From positions 163,260-227,259 of the forward strand of contig DHVP01000042.1 of assembly GCA_002412715.1 (NCBI GenBank): DNA of 64,000 nucleotides. Reading direction: 5' to 3'. The notes below the pieces were generated by a model that had not been told where the DNA came from, ran no database searches, and was given only the letters and a program-made list of their open reading frames with translations. Positions within the stretch are counted from its first letter, which is position 1. Each line of letters opens with the position of its first letter. Positions 8,184 to 17,257 of this stretch are shown piece after piece. Both the position numbers and the translations under genes were made by a program. Source of the DNA: Deltaproteobacteria bacterium UBA5205 (lineage in GTDB: Bacteria > Desulfobacterota > Syntrophorhabdia > Syntrophorhabdales > Syntrophorhabdaceae).

Positions 8184-10469
8184 TTATCCATTCTGTTTCG
8201 CCTTCTCTTTCAACGCCTTCAGGATCTTTTCCGGCGTGATGGGAAGGTCTTTGATCCTTACTCCGACGGCATCATAGATGGCATTCGCTATTGCCGGGGC
8301 GGTCGGGACAAGCCCCGGCTCCCCGATTCCTTTAGCTCCGAATGGCCCGGCATGTTCATCGGACTCGACGATAACCGCCTGGACGGGCGGTACATCCCTG
8401 ACCGTCGGCATCTTGTAATCCAGGAAATTACCGTTCTTCAGGTAGCCTTTGTCATATATCATCCTCTCACCAAGGGCATACCCGATTCCCTGGAGCCCGC
8501 CGCCGTAGATCTGGCCTTCGAGCAGCATCGGGTTGATCGCCTTGCCAACGTCATGGGCGGCGATGTAATTGAGGATCTTTACCTGCCCGGTCTCTTTATC
8601 TACCTCAACCTCAACACCATGGGCGCCGTAAGCATAGGTCACTGAAAGATTGCCTCTGAAGGTCTGATCGAAATTCTCGTTCGGCGGGTCATAAAAATTC
8701 TCGGCCACGAGCATCCTGCCCCCCAGGGAATAATGGGCCTTGCGCAAGACCTTGCCGAAAGGGATGTTCTTCTCTTTGTCGTTCTTCGAGAAGATGATCC
8801 CATCCTTCATTTCCAGTGCCTCCACAGACTCGCCAAGGCTCTTCGCGGCTATCTCCATGATCTGGTCCCTTATCTTTTCGGCCGCGCCGAGGGCAGAGTT
8901 GCCCGCCACAAAGGTGGTCCTGCTGGCATGAGCCCCCACATCCCACGGGCACACATCGGTATCATTGTTGATAATGTTGATATCGTCAACACCTACGCCA
9001 AGCACTTCCGCAACGATCTGTGCGATGATCGTGTCCGAGCCCTGGCCGATCTCGGAAGATCCTGTAATAACATCGACCTTGCCGTTGTCATCCACCTTGA
9101 TGATGGTCCCGCAGCCATCAGATTTGTACACCCTGGCAGCACCGCCCACGTGGATCAGCGATGCCATACCGACGCCCCTGCCGTCCACCTTCCCTCTTTT
9201 ACCCTTCCAGTCAAGTCTCTTCACCACCTCTTCAATACAGTCTTTCATTCCGCAGGAAGTGATCTTGAAATTTTGAGGTGTCAACTCACCCGATTCGTTT
9301 GCGTTGATCCGGCGGATCTCGTGGGGATCGATGCCCGCCTTTTCCGCAAGCTGGTCAAGACATGATTCAATTGCAAAGGTTGCCTGGGGGTTCCCGTAGC
9401 CGCGGAACGCTTGGCAGTAAGTATTGTTCGTATAGACGCATTTCGCCGTGTATTTGATATTGGGTACTTTGTAGAGGGATGATATGGGCACCATCATGAC
9501 GGAAGGCGTCGTGGCCCCCCATGAAGTATAGGCGCCGTTGTCGAGGACCATTTCCATCTCACGGAAGGTGAGCCTGCCATCCTTGTCGCAGCCCTGGGAT
9601 ATCTTCGTGATCGTACACTGCCTCGGAGACGTCGCCAAAAACTCCTCCTCGCGGGAGAAGACAATCTTCACGGGTTTTCTTGTCTTGAGTGCCAGCAGAA
9701 TAGCGATATATTCATAGGCATAGGTATCGAGCTTGCTGCCGAAACCTCCGCCTATTACGGCTTGAATGACCCTGACCCGTTTTTTTTTCAGGCCGAAGGT
9801 TTTGAGCGCTTCCAGGAAATCATTCTGTGCCAGCGAGGGTATCTGGGTATTGCTGTAAACGGTCAGATTATTACTCGCGTCGAAAGTGGCTACGCAGCCG
9901 CTCGTCCCAAGGCAGCAGTGTGTTACCCACTGAGTGCTGAAGGTATCCTCGGCAATGAACGCCGATTCTCTTTTCGCGGCCTCCACGTCACCGTGCACAA
10001 ACTTCCAGGGAAGCTTCAGGATGTTTGACTTGAGCTCTTCGTGAATGAGCGCCGAACCCTCTTTCATCGCTGTAAGGGGATCGAAAATCCCGGGGAGCTC
10101 TTCGTACTCGACCTCGATGAGATCAAGTGCCTCTTCAGCGATCTCCTGGCTTATGGCCGCCACGGCGGCGATCTCGTCCCTGGTGGACAAAACCTTACCC
10201 GATTTGAGAGGAGGGTTGTCTTTCAAAAAACCAAATTTGAAGTTATTGGGAACATCGGCACCCGTGAGCACCGCTTTTACACCAGGGAGCGCCTGCGCCC
10301 TGGCTGTATCTATCTTCACTATCTTGGCATGGGGATATTTACTGTAAAGGATCTTCCCATGGAGCATGCCGGGAACTTTCAGGTCCTGTATGTACACCGC
10401 ATCGCCGGTGGCCTTCAGCGGTGCATCCTTCTTGGGAACTCTTTGTCCTACAAATTTCAGGCCGTCCAT
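8184..10469 (-). CDS. Molybdopterin catalytic subunit of molybdenum hydroxylase 2
   Basis: This 761-residue large subunit of the xanthine dehydrogenase family has IGGGFGSK near residue 240 for cofactor contact, AFRGYGNPQ near residue 360, and the canonical C-terminal catalytic loop GAKGIGEPGLV with the active-site glutamate. RBS AGGAGG lies 5 bases before the ATG. Unlike the large subunit of enzyme 1, the active site looks complete for hydroxylation of a carbon next to a ring nitrogen or carbonyl. In an indoleacetate-like pathway this would be the candidate for making the 2-oxo (lactam) compound; that assignment is inferred from context. Confidence 0.92.
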   Translation of the reverse strand: MDGLKFVGQRVPKKDAPLKATGDAVYIQDLKVPGMLHGKILYSKYPHAKIVKIDTARAQALPGVKAVLTGADVPNNFKFGFLKDNPPLKSGKVLSTRDEIAAVAAISQEIAEEALDLIEVEYEELPGIFDPLTAMKEGSALIHEELKSNILKLPWKFVHGDVEAAKRESAFIAEDTFSTQWVTHCCLGTSGCVATFDASNNLTVYSNTQIPSLAQNDFLEALKTFGLKKKRVRVIQAVIGGGFGSKLDTYAYEYIAILLALKTRKPVKIVFSREEEFLATSPRQCTITKISQGCDKDGRLTFREMEMVLDNGAYTSWGATTPSVMMVPISSLYKVPNIKYTAKCVYTNNTYCQAFRGYGNPQATFAIESCLDQLAEKAGIDPHEIRRINANESGELTPQNFKITSCGMKDCIEEVVKRLDWKGKRGKVDGRGVGMASLIHVGGAARVYKSDGCGTIIKVDDNGKVDVITGSSEIGQGSDTIIAQIVAEVLGVGVDDINIINNDTDVCPWDVGAHASRTTFVAGNSALGAAEKIRDQIMEIAAKSLGESVEALEMKDGIIFSKNDKEKNIPFGKVLRKAHYSLGGRMLVAENFYDPPNENFDQTFRGNLSVTYAYGAHGVEVEVDKETGQVKILNYIAAHDVGKAINPMLLEGQIYGGGLQGIGYALGERMIYDKGYLKNGNFLDYKMPTVRDVPPVQAVIVESDEHAGPFGAKGIGEPGLVPTAPAIANAIYDAVGVRIKDLPITPEKILKALKEKAKQNG

Positions 10470-10471
10470 GG

Positions 10472-10942
10472 TTACCTCCTGTCCGCAACGGTTTTGATGG
10501 CATCAATGATCTTCACGTAACCGGTACACCTGCAGAGATTACCCTCGATGCTCTCTTTGATCTCATCTTCAGTGGGTTTTTCCTTCTCATCAAGGAGTGC
10601 CTTTGAAGACATGATCATACCGGGGATGCAAAACCCGCACTGAACGGCGCCTTCATCGACAAAGGCCTTTTGAAGCGGATCGAGGTCGCCGTCCTTCGTC
10701 ATAAGGCCTTCAATGGTCACAATCTGCCTGCCTTCGGCCTCCATCACCGGATAGAGACAGGAATTAACCGCCTGGCCATCGATAATGACGGTACACGCAC
10801 CGCACTCTCCATAACCGCAACCTTCCTTTGTCCCCGTCATCTCAAAGACTTCCCGAAGCAGATAGAGGAGCGTCCACTTAGGATCGACCTCGACTATCAC
10901 CTTTTCATTATTCAATGTAAATGTGATCTCTTTTTTCATCAT
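10472..10942 (-). CDS. [2Fe-2S] subunit of molybdenum hydroxylase 2
   Basis: This 156-residue subunit has the ferredoxin-type CGYGECGAC motif and the C-terminal QCGFCIPG and CRCTGY motif. The start is at tandem ATGs (10942 or 10939) directly behind AGGGGGTGG; the annotated longer upstream frame has no ribosome site. It sits 2 bases before the catalytic subunit gene and 7 bases after the FAD subunit gene, so the three form one enzyme. It is about 50% similar by eye to the small subunit of enzyme 1. Confidence 0.93.
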   Translation of the reverse strand: MMKKEITFTLNNEKVIVEVDPKWTLLYLLREVFEMTGTKEGCGYGECGACTVIIDGQAVNSCLYPVMEAEGRQIVTIEGLMTKDGDLDPLQKAFVDEGAVQCGFCIPGMIMSSKALLDEKEKPTEDEIKESIEGNLCRCTGYVKIIDAIKTVADRR

Positions 10943-10949
10943 CCACCCC

Positions 10950-11924
10950 CTACCATAGCCTGTCGGGCCATATCGTATCATCCGGTCTGATCACCCGGTC
11001 TACAGCCTTGAGAATTGCCCGTTTCGTCAGCACTTTTACCATGTCCCGGCGGTACCACGCCTCGCCGCGAATACTGTCCCTCGGCTGCGATTCCGACGCC
11101 GCTATCTCGCCGATTTCTTCGAACAGCTTCTCGGAGATAACCTTGCCCTTCAGGGCTTCCTCGGCCTTCCTGGCCCGTATCGGCCTCGGCGCCACGACAC
11201 CCATGGCTATCCGCACATCCTCGCATACAAGCTTCTCATCTTCGAGCCTCTTGAGGATGTTCGAGATGCTGTCTACGGTACAGAAGGCATCCTTGCATCC
11301 GACCTCGCTGCCTCCGATATCTATTGTGACCCTCGCGGCAACTCCCAGCATGGGGAGGTCCATTGCCTGCCGCCTCGTATGTTTGAAATAAGCTGAACCC
11401 GTGTTCTCGCCGAATGCAGGCATGGTAAAACCTTTAACGATCTCGCCTTTCTCAAGGGCCACCTTGTTGGGCCCCAGAAAAAAATCATCGAGGGACATTT
11501 CCCTCTCGCCTGTTTTGCCGGCAATGATAACGCTCGCGTCGAGGACCAGAAGCGGGCATGCCGTGTCCGCTGACGGTGCCGCGTTGCAGATGTTCCCGCC
11601 CATGGTGGCAACATTGCGTATCTGCAGGGAACCGACTTTTTTTGCGGCATCTGCGAGCGCAGAGTAGCGCCTTTGCACAAAGTCGTTCTTCGCTATCGAG
11701 TTGTGGGTAACAGCGCTTCCGATCCTGAGCCCTCCTTCGGTCTCCATATAGTTGAGGTCCCCTATATTCCGCAGGGAAATAAGTCGCGCAGGGACAAGCT
11801 TCTTCTGCCTGATAAGTACCATCACATCGGTGCCGCCGGCGATGTACTTCGCGTTTTCGAGGCCCTCCATGAGATCGATGGCCTCTTTCACGGTCTGAGG
11901 TTTATGGTATTCGTAACCTTTCAC
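10950..11924 (-). CDS. FAD subunit of molybdenum hydroxylase 2
   Basis: This 324-residue protein is of the CoxM/FAD-binding type. AGGTD near residue 30 and TMGGNICNAAPSAD near residue 109 contact FAD. It lacks the four-cysteine insertion of the other FAD subunit in this window. The C-terminal CO-dehydrogenase flavoprotein domain is present (VAPRPIRA, then TKRAILKA). The first of the three genes for enzyme 2, it begins 38 bases after the stop of the CoA-ligase gene, with AAGGAGGGT before the ATG. Confidence 0.92.
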   Translation of the reverse strand: MKGYEYHKPQTVKEAIDLMEGLENAKYIAGGTDVMVLIRQKKLVPARLISLRNIGDLNYMETEGGLRIGSAVTHNSIAKNDFVQRRYSALADAAKKVGSLQIRNVATMGGNICNAAPSADTACPLLVLDASVIIAGKTGEREMSLDDFFLGPNKVALEKGEIVKGFTMPAFGENTGSAYFKHTRRQAMDLPMLGVAARVTIDIGGSEVGCKDAFCTVDSISNILKRLEDEKLVCEDVRIAMGVVAPRPIRARKAEEALKGKVISEKLFEEIGEIAASESQPRDSIRGEAWYRRDMVKVLTKRAILKAVDRVIRPDDTIWPDRLW

Positions 11925-11962
11925 AATACCCTCCTTTAAAATCCTTTCTGCTTTGAAACTTT

Positions 11963-13270
11963 CTACGTATCTCTATTGTCGTAAACCCTTTTTGTCTTGC
12001 GTTCCGACCGCGGAAGTGACCCGTAATCTTCCACCTCCACGTCGCAACTGACGAGTACCTGTCTTTTTACCTCTTTTTCTATGGTCTTTGTGATGTGCTT
12101 GTCGGCATCGTGGGATTTCTGAATTCCCTGGGCCCGCTCCACCTTGATCGTCATGTGGTCCTTGCCGCCCTTGTCTTTCCTGAAAAGCAGGATCTGGTAT
12201 TCACTGCCAACGTCTTTGATATTGGAAAGTATCTGATCGATATGGCTGGGATAGATATTGACGGCCCTGAAGATGAACATGTCGTCGCTGCGGCCCAGGA
12301 TCCGGTCGTGGCGCGGCATCATGCTCCCGCAGGGGCATTCCCCCGGGATGATCCTCGTCAGGTCCCTCGTGCGGTAACGGATGAGCGGGGCGGCCTCCTT
12401 GCGAAGGGTGGTCACCACCATCTCGCCGATCTCTCCGTCAGGGACAGGCTGGAGCGTTTCGGGGTTGAGGATCTCAAGAATAAAATAGTCCGCCCAGTAA
12501 TGGATGCCGGTATGGTAGCGGCAGTCGAGGCCCGTCCCGGGGCCGTAGAGCTCTGTCATGCCGGGAATATCAAAGAGGTGGTCGTAGGCTACGCCCGAAA
12601 GTTCCGATATCCTTGTCCGCATGGCGTCGCTTGCCCGCTCGGAACCGAAGATCATCTTCTTGAGTGCAATCTTGTTGCGCAGTCCCCGTTCTTCAATGAG
12701 TTCTGCCATTAAAAGTCCCATGGAGGCCGTGCAGGTCATGGCCGTGGTTCCGAAGTCTTCGAGGAACTGGCACTGCATGTCCGTGTTCCCGGGACCGATG
12801 GGGATAGACATCGCGCCGAACCGTTCGCAGCCATTCTGGAAACCCCAACCGGCGGTCCAGACGCCATAGCCCACGGCGATCTGGATCCTGTCTTCGGGCG
12901 TACAATCCGCATATGAATAGCACCGGGCAAACATATTGGCCCAGTCGTCAACGTCCTTTGCGGTATAGCAAAGTACTTTCCGCTTGCCCGTTGTTCCGCT
13001 CGAGGCATGGATACGGACGACCTCTTCAAAGGGTACACTCCTTAGTGGAAAGGGATATCCCTCCTGGAGGTCCTTGCTCGTCGTAAATGGCAGCTTGTGT
13101 ATATCCGCAAGGGACTTTATGTCTCCAGGTTTGACCCCGGCCTCGTCAAGCTTTCTCCGGTAATGCACGGAACCGTTGTATGCATGTTCAACCGTCCATT
13201 TCAGTCCGTCGAGCTGGAGAACTTTCAATTCCTTTTCCGATTTCACCTTTGTGTCAAACGGCCGCTCCAT
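11963..13270 (-). CDS. Phenylacetate-CoA ligase-like AMP-forming CoA ligase
   Basis: This 435-residue protein has the PaaK layout: adenylate-forming motif SSGTTGKRKV near residue 92, IPGMTELYG near residue 245, YRTRDLTR and the hinge LGRSDDMFIFRAVNIYP, then the short PaaK C-terminal domain. The ATG at 13270 has GGAGGAGGGAC upstream. It would activate an aryl- or heteroarylacetic acid to its CoA thioester with ATP to AMP. Its position next to the hydantoinase-type pair parallels indoleacetate-CoA ligase of the iaa cluster. Sequence alone cannot separate phenylacetate from indoleacetate as substrate. Confidence 0.87.
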   Translation of the reverse strand: MERPFDTKVKSEKELKVLQLDGLKWTVEHAYNGSVHYRRKLDEAGVKPGDIKSLADIHKLPFTTSKDLQEGYPFPLRSVPFEEVVRIHASSGTTGKRKVLCYTAKDVDDWANMFARCYSYADCTPEDRIQIAVGYGVWTAGWGFQNGCERFGAMSIPIGPGNTDMQCQFLEDFGTTAMTCTASMGLLMAELIEERGLRNKIALKKMIFGSERASDAMRTRISELSGVAYDHLFDIPGMTELYGPGTGLDCRYHTGIHYWADYFILEILNPETLQPVPDGEIGEMVVTTLRKEAAPLIRYRTRDLTRIIPGECPCGSMMPRHDRILGRSDDMFIFRAVNIYPSHIDQILSNIKDVGSEYQILLFRKDKGGKDHMTIKVERAQGIQKSHDADKHITKTIEKEVKRQVLVSCDVEVEDYGSLPRSERKTKRVYDNRDT

Positions 13271-13319
13271 TTTCACTGTCCCTCCTCCCCATGACATACC
13301 CTCGATGCGGTATATCGTT

Positions 13320-15029
13320 CTAGTGTCTCAGTTTCTTTGTCTCTTCCTCGTCGATCTCGAGAGTCTTCGGATCGATCGCCACTTTATAATCTGACCGGGC
13401 GCTCTCAAAACTTATGTATCCTTCAAGAACGTCGTTCAGCACCATTTCCGGGTCGCGCTCGATGGAATTGCCGTAGCCGCCTCCGCCCGGCGCGTCGATC
13501 GTTACGACATCGCCCGGCGCAAGCTGGGTCAACCCGTAGGAATTCCCCGGAACGCCATTTACAAGGAACTGTGCCCTGGCACCAGGTTTGCCTCCAAAGA
13601 GACCTTCCGCGGGATAAATATACCGGCCTGACTGAATCCCCAGGTTGACCGGCGGGATCGGCGCATATTCGTCATCTGGCACTTTGAAGATCTCGCGTTT
13701 CCCCAATCCGCCTTTCATCTTGCCGATGCCGCCCGAATCGGACAGGATCTCCCGTTTCTCGACGATCAGCGGTGTATCACTCTCAAAAATCTCAACGGGA
13801 GTATTCGCACCGTTGGCCGGGAAGATATAGACGTAGTTACCGTCATTGCGGGCCCCCGCACCCATGCCCCCGCCCCGTATGATAACGCTGTGCCACGGTT
13901 TGGCGTCTTTTCGCTTTCCGTAGAATACGTTCATCGCCGCCGGGGTGCCGCCTGACGCCGCTATCACCTTGTCGGGCAGGACGTCGGAGAGGGCCCGGTA
14001 AATGACCTCTGTCAGAAAATGGCCGACCCCCATCCGCGCGGCCACGGCCGCAGGGAACTTGCAATTGATTACCGTACCCTCAGGCGCTGTGAGCACGATC
14101 GGCTTTGCACATCCTTCATTATTGGGGATGTCGGGCGCGAACATGCTCTTGATCGCCATAAAGACGTAGGCATAAGTAAAGTTATACACCACGTTGCCGC
14201 CCCAATTGACCTGGCCCGATGAACCGTCAAGGTCAACGATGATATCGCTTCCCTTTATCTCCACCTTTGCTTCGATGACGATGTCGCCGTTGCCTTTCAT
14301 CTGTTCGATGACACCCCTTGTCCGGTATATGCCGTCGGGGATCTTTGCTATCTCCTCCCTCATACTCTTCTCGGTCAACCCGATGACCTGATCCGCAAGG
14401 TCGTCGAGGTTTTCAAGGTCGCTCTCCTTGAGCATCTGGCATATCTTTTCGCCGCACACATGGTTCGCCGCTATCTGCGATCGGATATCGCCGATCACCT
14501 CATCGGGCGTCCTCACGTTCCAGCGGATGAGGTCGAGAACGGATTCGTTGAGCACCTCTTTGTCATAGAGCTTCACGAAGGGAATGAAGAGTCCCTCCTC
14601 GAAGACATCATGGTTGTCGGACGCAACTCTTCCGCCGATGTCCGAATGGTGGAAGACGCAGGCGGTGAAGGCCACCAGCTTGTCCTTGTAGAATATGGGG
14701 CTCATGACGCAAACATCGTTGAGATGGCCCGCCAGTGCCCAGGGATCGTTGGTGATAAAGGCGTCCCCCGGGCTATAGTAGTCGTGGGGATACTTATTGA
14801 CAAGATTTTTGATACCAAGCGCCATGGCGCCTGACTGTCCCGGTGTGGCGAAGGTACCCTGCGCCAGTTCCCGGCCAAAACGGTCGGTGAACATGCAGGT
14901 GTAGTCATGAGCGTCCCGAAGGAGACTTGAAAACGCCGTACGGGCTACGCTTCCGTCCGCTTCGTCAACGATCGAGATAAGCCTTCTCCACAAGATTTCA
15001 AGTGTTATCGGATCAAACGTACGCGCCAT
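13320..15029 (-). CDS. hyuB: Hydantoinase B/oxoprolinase family subunit
   Basis: This 569-residue protein has the HyuB fold: DPITLEILWRRL at the start, FITNDPWALAGHLND near residue 90, HHSDIGGR near residue 130 and the glycine-rich GAPGGGGYG-type C-terminus (IDAPGGGGYGN). Start ATG 15029 overlaps the stop of hyuA (TGATG) behind AAGGAGGTG. With HyuA it forms an ATP-dependent amidohydrolase that phosphorylates and opens a lactam ring (5-oxoproline, N-methylhydantoin) or, in relatives, acetone carboxylase. In the iaa pathway such a pair opens 2-oxoindoleacetate to (2-aminophenyl)succinate. Confidence 0.9.
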   Translation of the reverse strand: MARTFDPITLEILWRRLISIVDEADGSVARTAFSSLLRDAHDYTCMFTDRFGRELAQGTFATPGQSGAMALGIKNLVNKYPHDYYSPGDAFITNDPWALAGHLNDVCVMSPIFYKDKLVAFTACVFHHSDIGGRVASDNHDVFEEGLFIPFVKLYDKEVLNESVLDLIRWNVRTPDEVIGDIRSQIAANHVCGEKICQMLKESDLENLDDLADQVIGLTEKSMREEIAKIPDGIYRTRGVIEQMKGNGDIVIEAKVEIKGSDIIVDLDGSSGQVNWGGNVVYNFTYAYVFMAIKSMFAPDIPNNEGCAKPIVLTAPEGTVINCKFPAAVAARMGVGHFLTEVIYRALSDVLPDKVIAASGGTPAAMNVFYGKRKDAKPWHSVIIRGGGMGAGARNDGNYVYIFPANGANTPVEIFESDTPLIVEKREILSDSGGIGKMKGGLGKREIFKVPDDEYAPIPPVNLGIQSGRYIYPAEGLFGGKPGARAQFLVNGVPGNSYGLTQLAPGDVVTIDAPGGGGYGNSIERDPEMVLNDVLEGYISFESARSDYKVAIDPKTLEIDEEETKKLRH

Positions 15030-17125
15030 CAGCACACCTCCTTGAGATCGATCCAGAGGAACCCGTAATCGTCGACGGAAACATGTGAACCCTCACCCAC
15101 TATGAGGGTCGATTCTTTTTCCTCGATGATCGCGGGACCGGGAAACTCCGCTGACGGAAAAAGATTGTAGCGGTCATAAACGGTAAAGGGTATGAAATCC
15201 TTTGAGATTGGCGAATATGCCAGACGTTGCCCCTTGACCGCCTTTTCCAGGGTACGGCCCTTTCCATCGACCCTGGGCAATTGCAGCAATTTTTCGGGAA
15301 GGCTGGCCCTGACTTTGAAGTTTATGAATTCTACTTCCGAGTCGGGGTAGGTCCTCCCGTAAAGCCTTTCATAGACATCGTCAAAAAACTTCCTGACCTC
15401 GGCAGGTGTAACCTTCGCGAAATCGCCTCCCGGCACCGGGATGTTCATCTCCGAGCCCTGGCCGACGAAACGCATATCCAGGGATCTCTCGAAACGGATC
15501 ATGTCTCCGCTTGCCTCTTTTTGCAGTATCTTCGATGCATCACTTTCAAGCCCTTTAAAGATGCCTTCGATATCGTCAAAAGAGGCATCGTTCAGGGACA
15601 CCTTGTGGCTCCTGAGAAGGTCGAATGCCCGGGGCGCCGTGAAGAATCCCATCGCCGATCCGACTCCCGCATTGGGTGGAATGAGCATTCGGGGTGCTCC
15701 CAGTTTCTTTGCAAGCCCGTATGCATGGACGGGTCCTGCGCCGCCGAAAGCGGATATGGTGACAATCTTGGGATTGCCGCCCTTCTCGGCGATGTGGGTC
15801 TTTGCCGCGGCCGCCATTGTCTCATTAATGAGATCATGGATCCCCCAGACAGCCTGAATGAAGGAAACACCGAGGGGTTTGGCTATCTTCTCCTCAACAC
15901 CCCTGCGGGCTCCTTCCTTGTCGAGTTTCATTGTCCCGCCGAGAAAATAGTTCTCATCGAGATAGCCCAGAAGGAGATCGGCATCGGTCACGCAGGGGTC
16001 TTGTCCTCCCCTGCCGTAACAGATAGGCCCGGGATCCGCGCCCGAACTTTCCGGCCCCACCTGGAGCGTTCCCAATTTGCTCACCTTCGCTATGCTGCCG
16101 CCGCCGGCGCCAATCTCCATGAGATCAACCACGGGGACCTGGATGGTGAGGCCGCTTCCTTTCATGAACCTCTGGACCCGGCCCACCTCGAAGGTCGGAA
16201 CGACGCCCGCAACGCCTTTCTGAATAAGACAGGATTTGGCCGTGGTGCCGCCCATGTCGAAGCAAAACATCTCGGAAATGTTGAAATGCTTGCCGTAATA
16301 CTGGCCGGCTATAACGGCCGCCGTCGGCCCCGATTCGATGATCCGCACGGGGAATTCGGCTGCCGTTGCAACGGAGGTAACACCTCCGCTGGACAGCATG
16401 ATGAAGAGTTTGCCCGTAAACCCTATCGATTCCAGGCGACCTGAAAGTTTCGACAGGTACCGGCCTGTCAGCGGCTTTACATACGCGTTCGTCACGGTAG
16501 TGCTTGTTCTTTCATATTCCTTGATCTGGGGGAGAACACGATATGAGATCGAGGTGGAAACCCCGGGGGCCTCTTTGTGGATAATCTCCTCGATCATAAG
16601 CTCGTGAACCGGATTTTCAAAGGAATTAAGAAGGCATACGGCTATGGATTCCACACCCATGCCCACAAGCGCCCGCACGGCTCTTACCGCATCGTCGGGA
16701 TCGAGGGGCCTCAGGATCGTTCCGTCGCTCCTGATCCGTTCGTCCACCTCGAGGCGGTATTTTCTCGGAATCAGGGGCTTCGGGAATTCCGCAAATATAT
16801 CGTAGGGCGCATAACGAATCTCACGACCGATCTCCAGGATGTCCCTGAAACCCTTTGTCGTGATGAGGCCCGTTCTCGCTCCTTTTCTCTCGATTATTGA
16901 ATTGATGACGAGTGTCGTTCCATGTATCAGTTCGTCCAGTTTTCCCACAAAATCAGGGGTTGTCGTCTCAAGGGCCCTGATCCCTTCTTCCACGGCGTCC
17001 GATGGATCCCGGGGTGTGGTTAGACACTTGCCTGTCTTTATCTCTCCCGTTTGGTCGTCAAGTAAAACAAAGTCAGTAAACGTGCCGCCGATATCACAAC
17101 CCAGCCGGTAATACCTGTCTTGCAT
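15029..17125 (-). CDS. hyuA: Hydantoinase A/oxoprolinase family ATPase subunit
   Basis: This 698-residue protein has the N-terminal Hydant_A_N domain with the DIGGTFTDFVLLD phosphate loop, IHGTTLVINSIIERKGA near residue 65 and a second ATP-binding segment FDMGGTTAKS near residue 287, all of the sugar kinase/actin-like fold. AGGGGG precedes the ATG by 6 bases. It is translationally coupled to hyuB. The pair hydrolyses a cyclic amide at the cost of ATP. Gene order with a Mo-hydroxylase and CoA ligase makes ring opening of a lactam produced by hydroxylation the likely job. Confidence 0.9.
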   Translation of the reverse strand: MQDRYYRLGCDIGGTFTDFVLLDDQTGEIKTGKCLTTPRDPSDAVEEGIRALETTTPDFVGKLDELIHGTTLVINSIIERKGARTGLITTKGFRDILEIGREIRYAPYDIFAEFPKPLIPRKYRLEVDERIRSDGTILRPLDPDDAVRAVRALVGMGVESIAVCLLNSFENPVHELMIEEIIHKEAPGVSTSISYRVLPQIKEYERTSTTVTNAYVKPLTGRYLSKLSGRLESIGFTGKLFIMLSSGGVTSVATAAEFPVRIIESGPTAAVIAGQYYGKHFNISEMFCFDMGGTTAKSCLIQKGVAGVVPTFEVGRVQRFMKGSGLTIQVPVVDLMEIGAGGGSIAKVSKLGTLQVGPESSGADPGPICYGRGGQDPCVTDADLLLGYLDENYFLGGTMKLDKEGARRGVEEKIAKPLGVSFIQAVWGIHDLINETMAAAAKTHIAEKGGNPKIVTISAFGGAGPVHAYGLAKKLGAPRMLIPPNAGVGSAMGFFTAPRAFDLLRSHKVSLNDASFDDIEGIFKGLESDASKILQKEASGDMIRFERSLDMRFVGQGSEMNIPVPGGDFAKVTPAEVRKFFDDVYERLYGRTYPDSEVEFINFKVRASLPEKLLQLPRVDGKGRTLEKAVKGQRLAYSPISKDFIPFTVYDRYNLFPSAEFPGPAIIEEKESTLIVGEGSHVSVDDYGFLWIDLKEVC

Positions 17126-17257
17126 TATAATCCCCCTTTCAAAAACCGCCGCAGCGGCTTGACCGCTTGAACAACGTGAACATCAATCGTGTACGGGTTA
17201 CCGGCTACTCGAACCGTTCACGGCGATTCGAGCGGCATCCTCCATAACCCCCGTGCG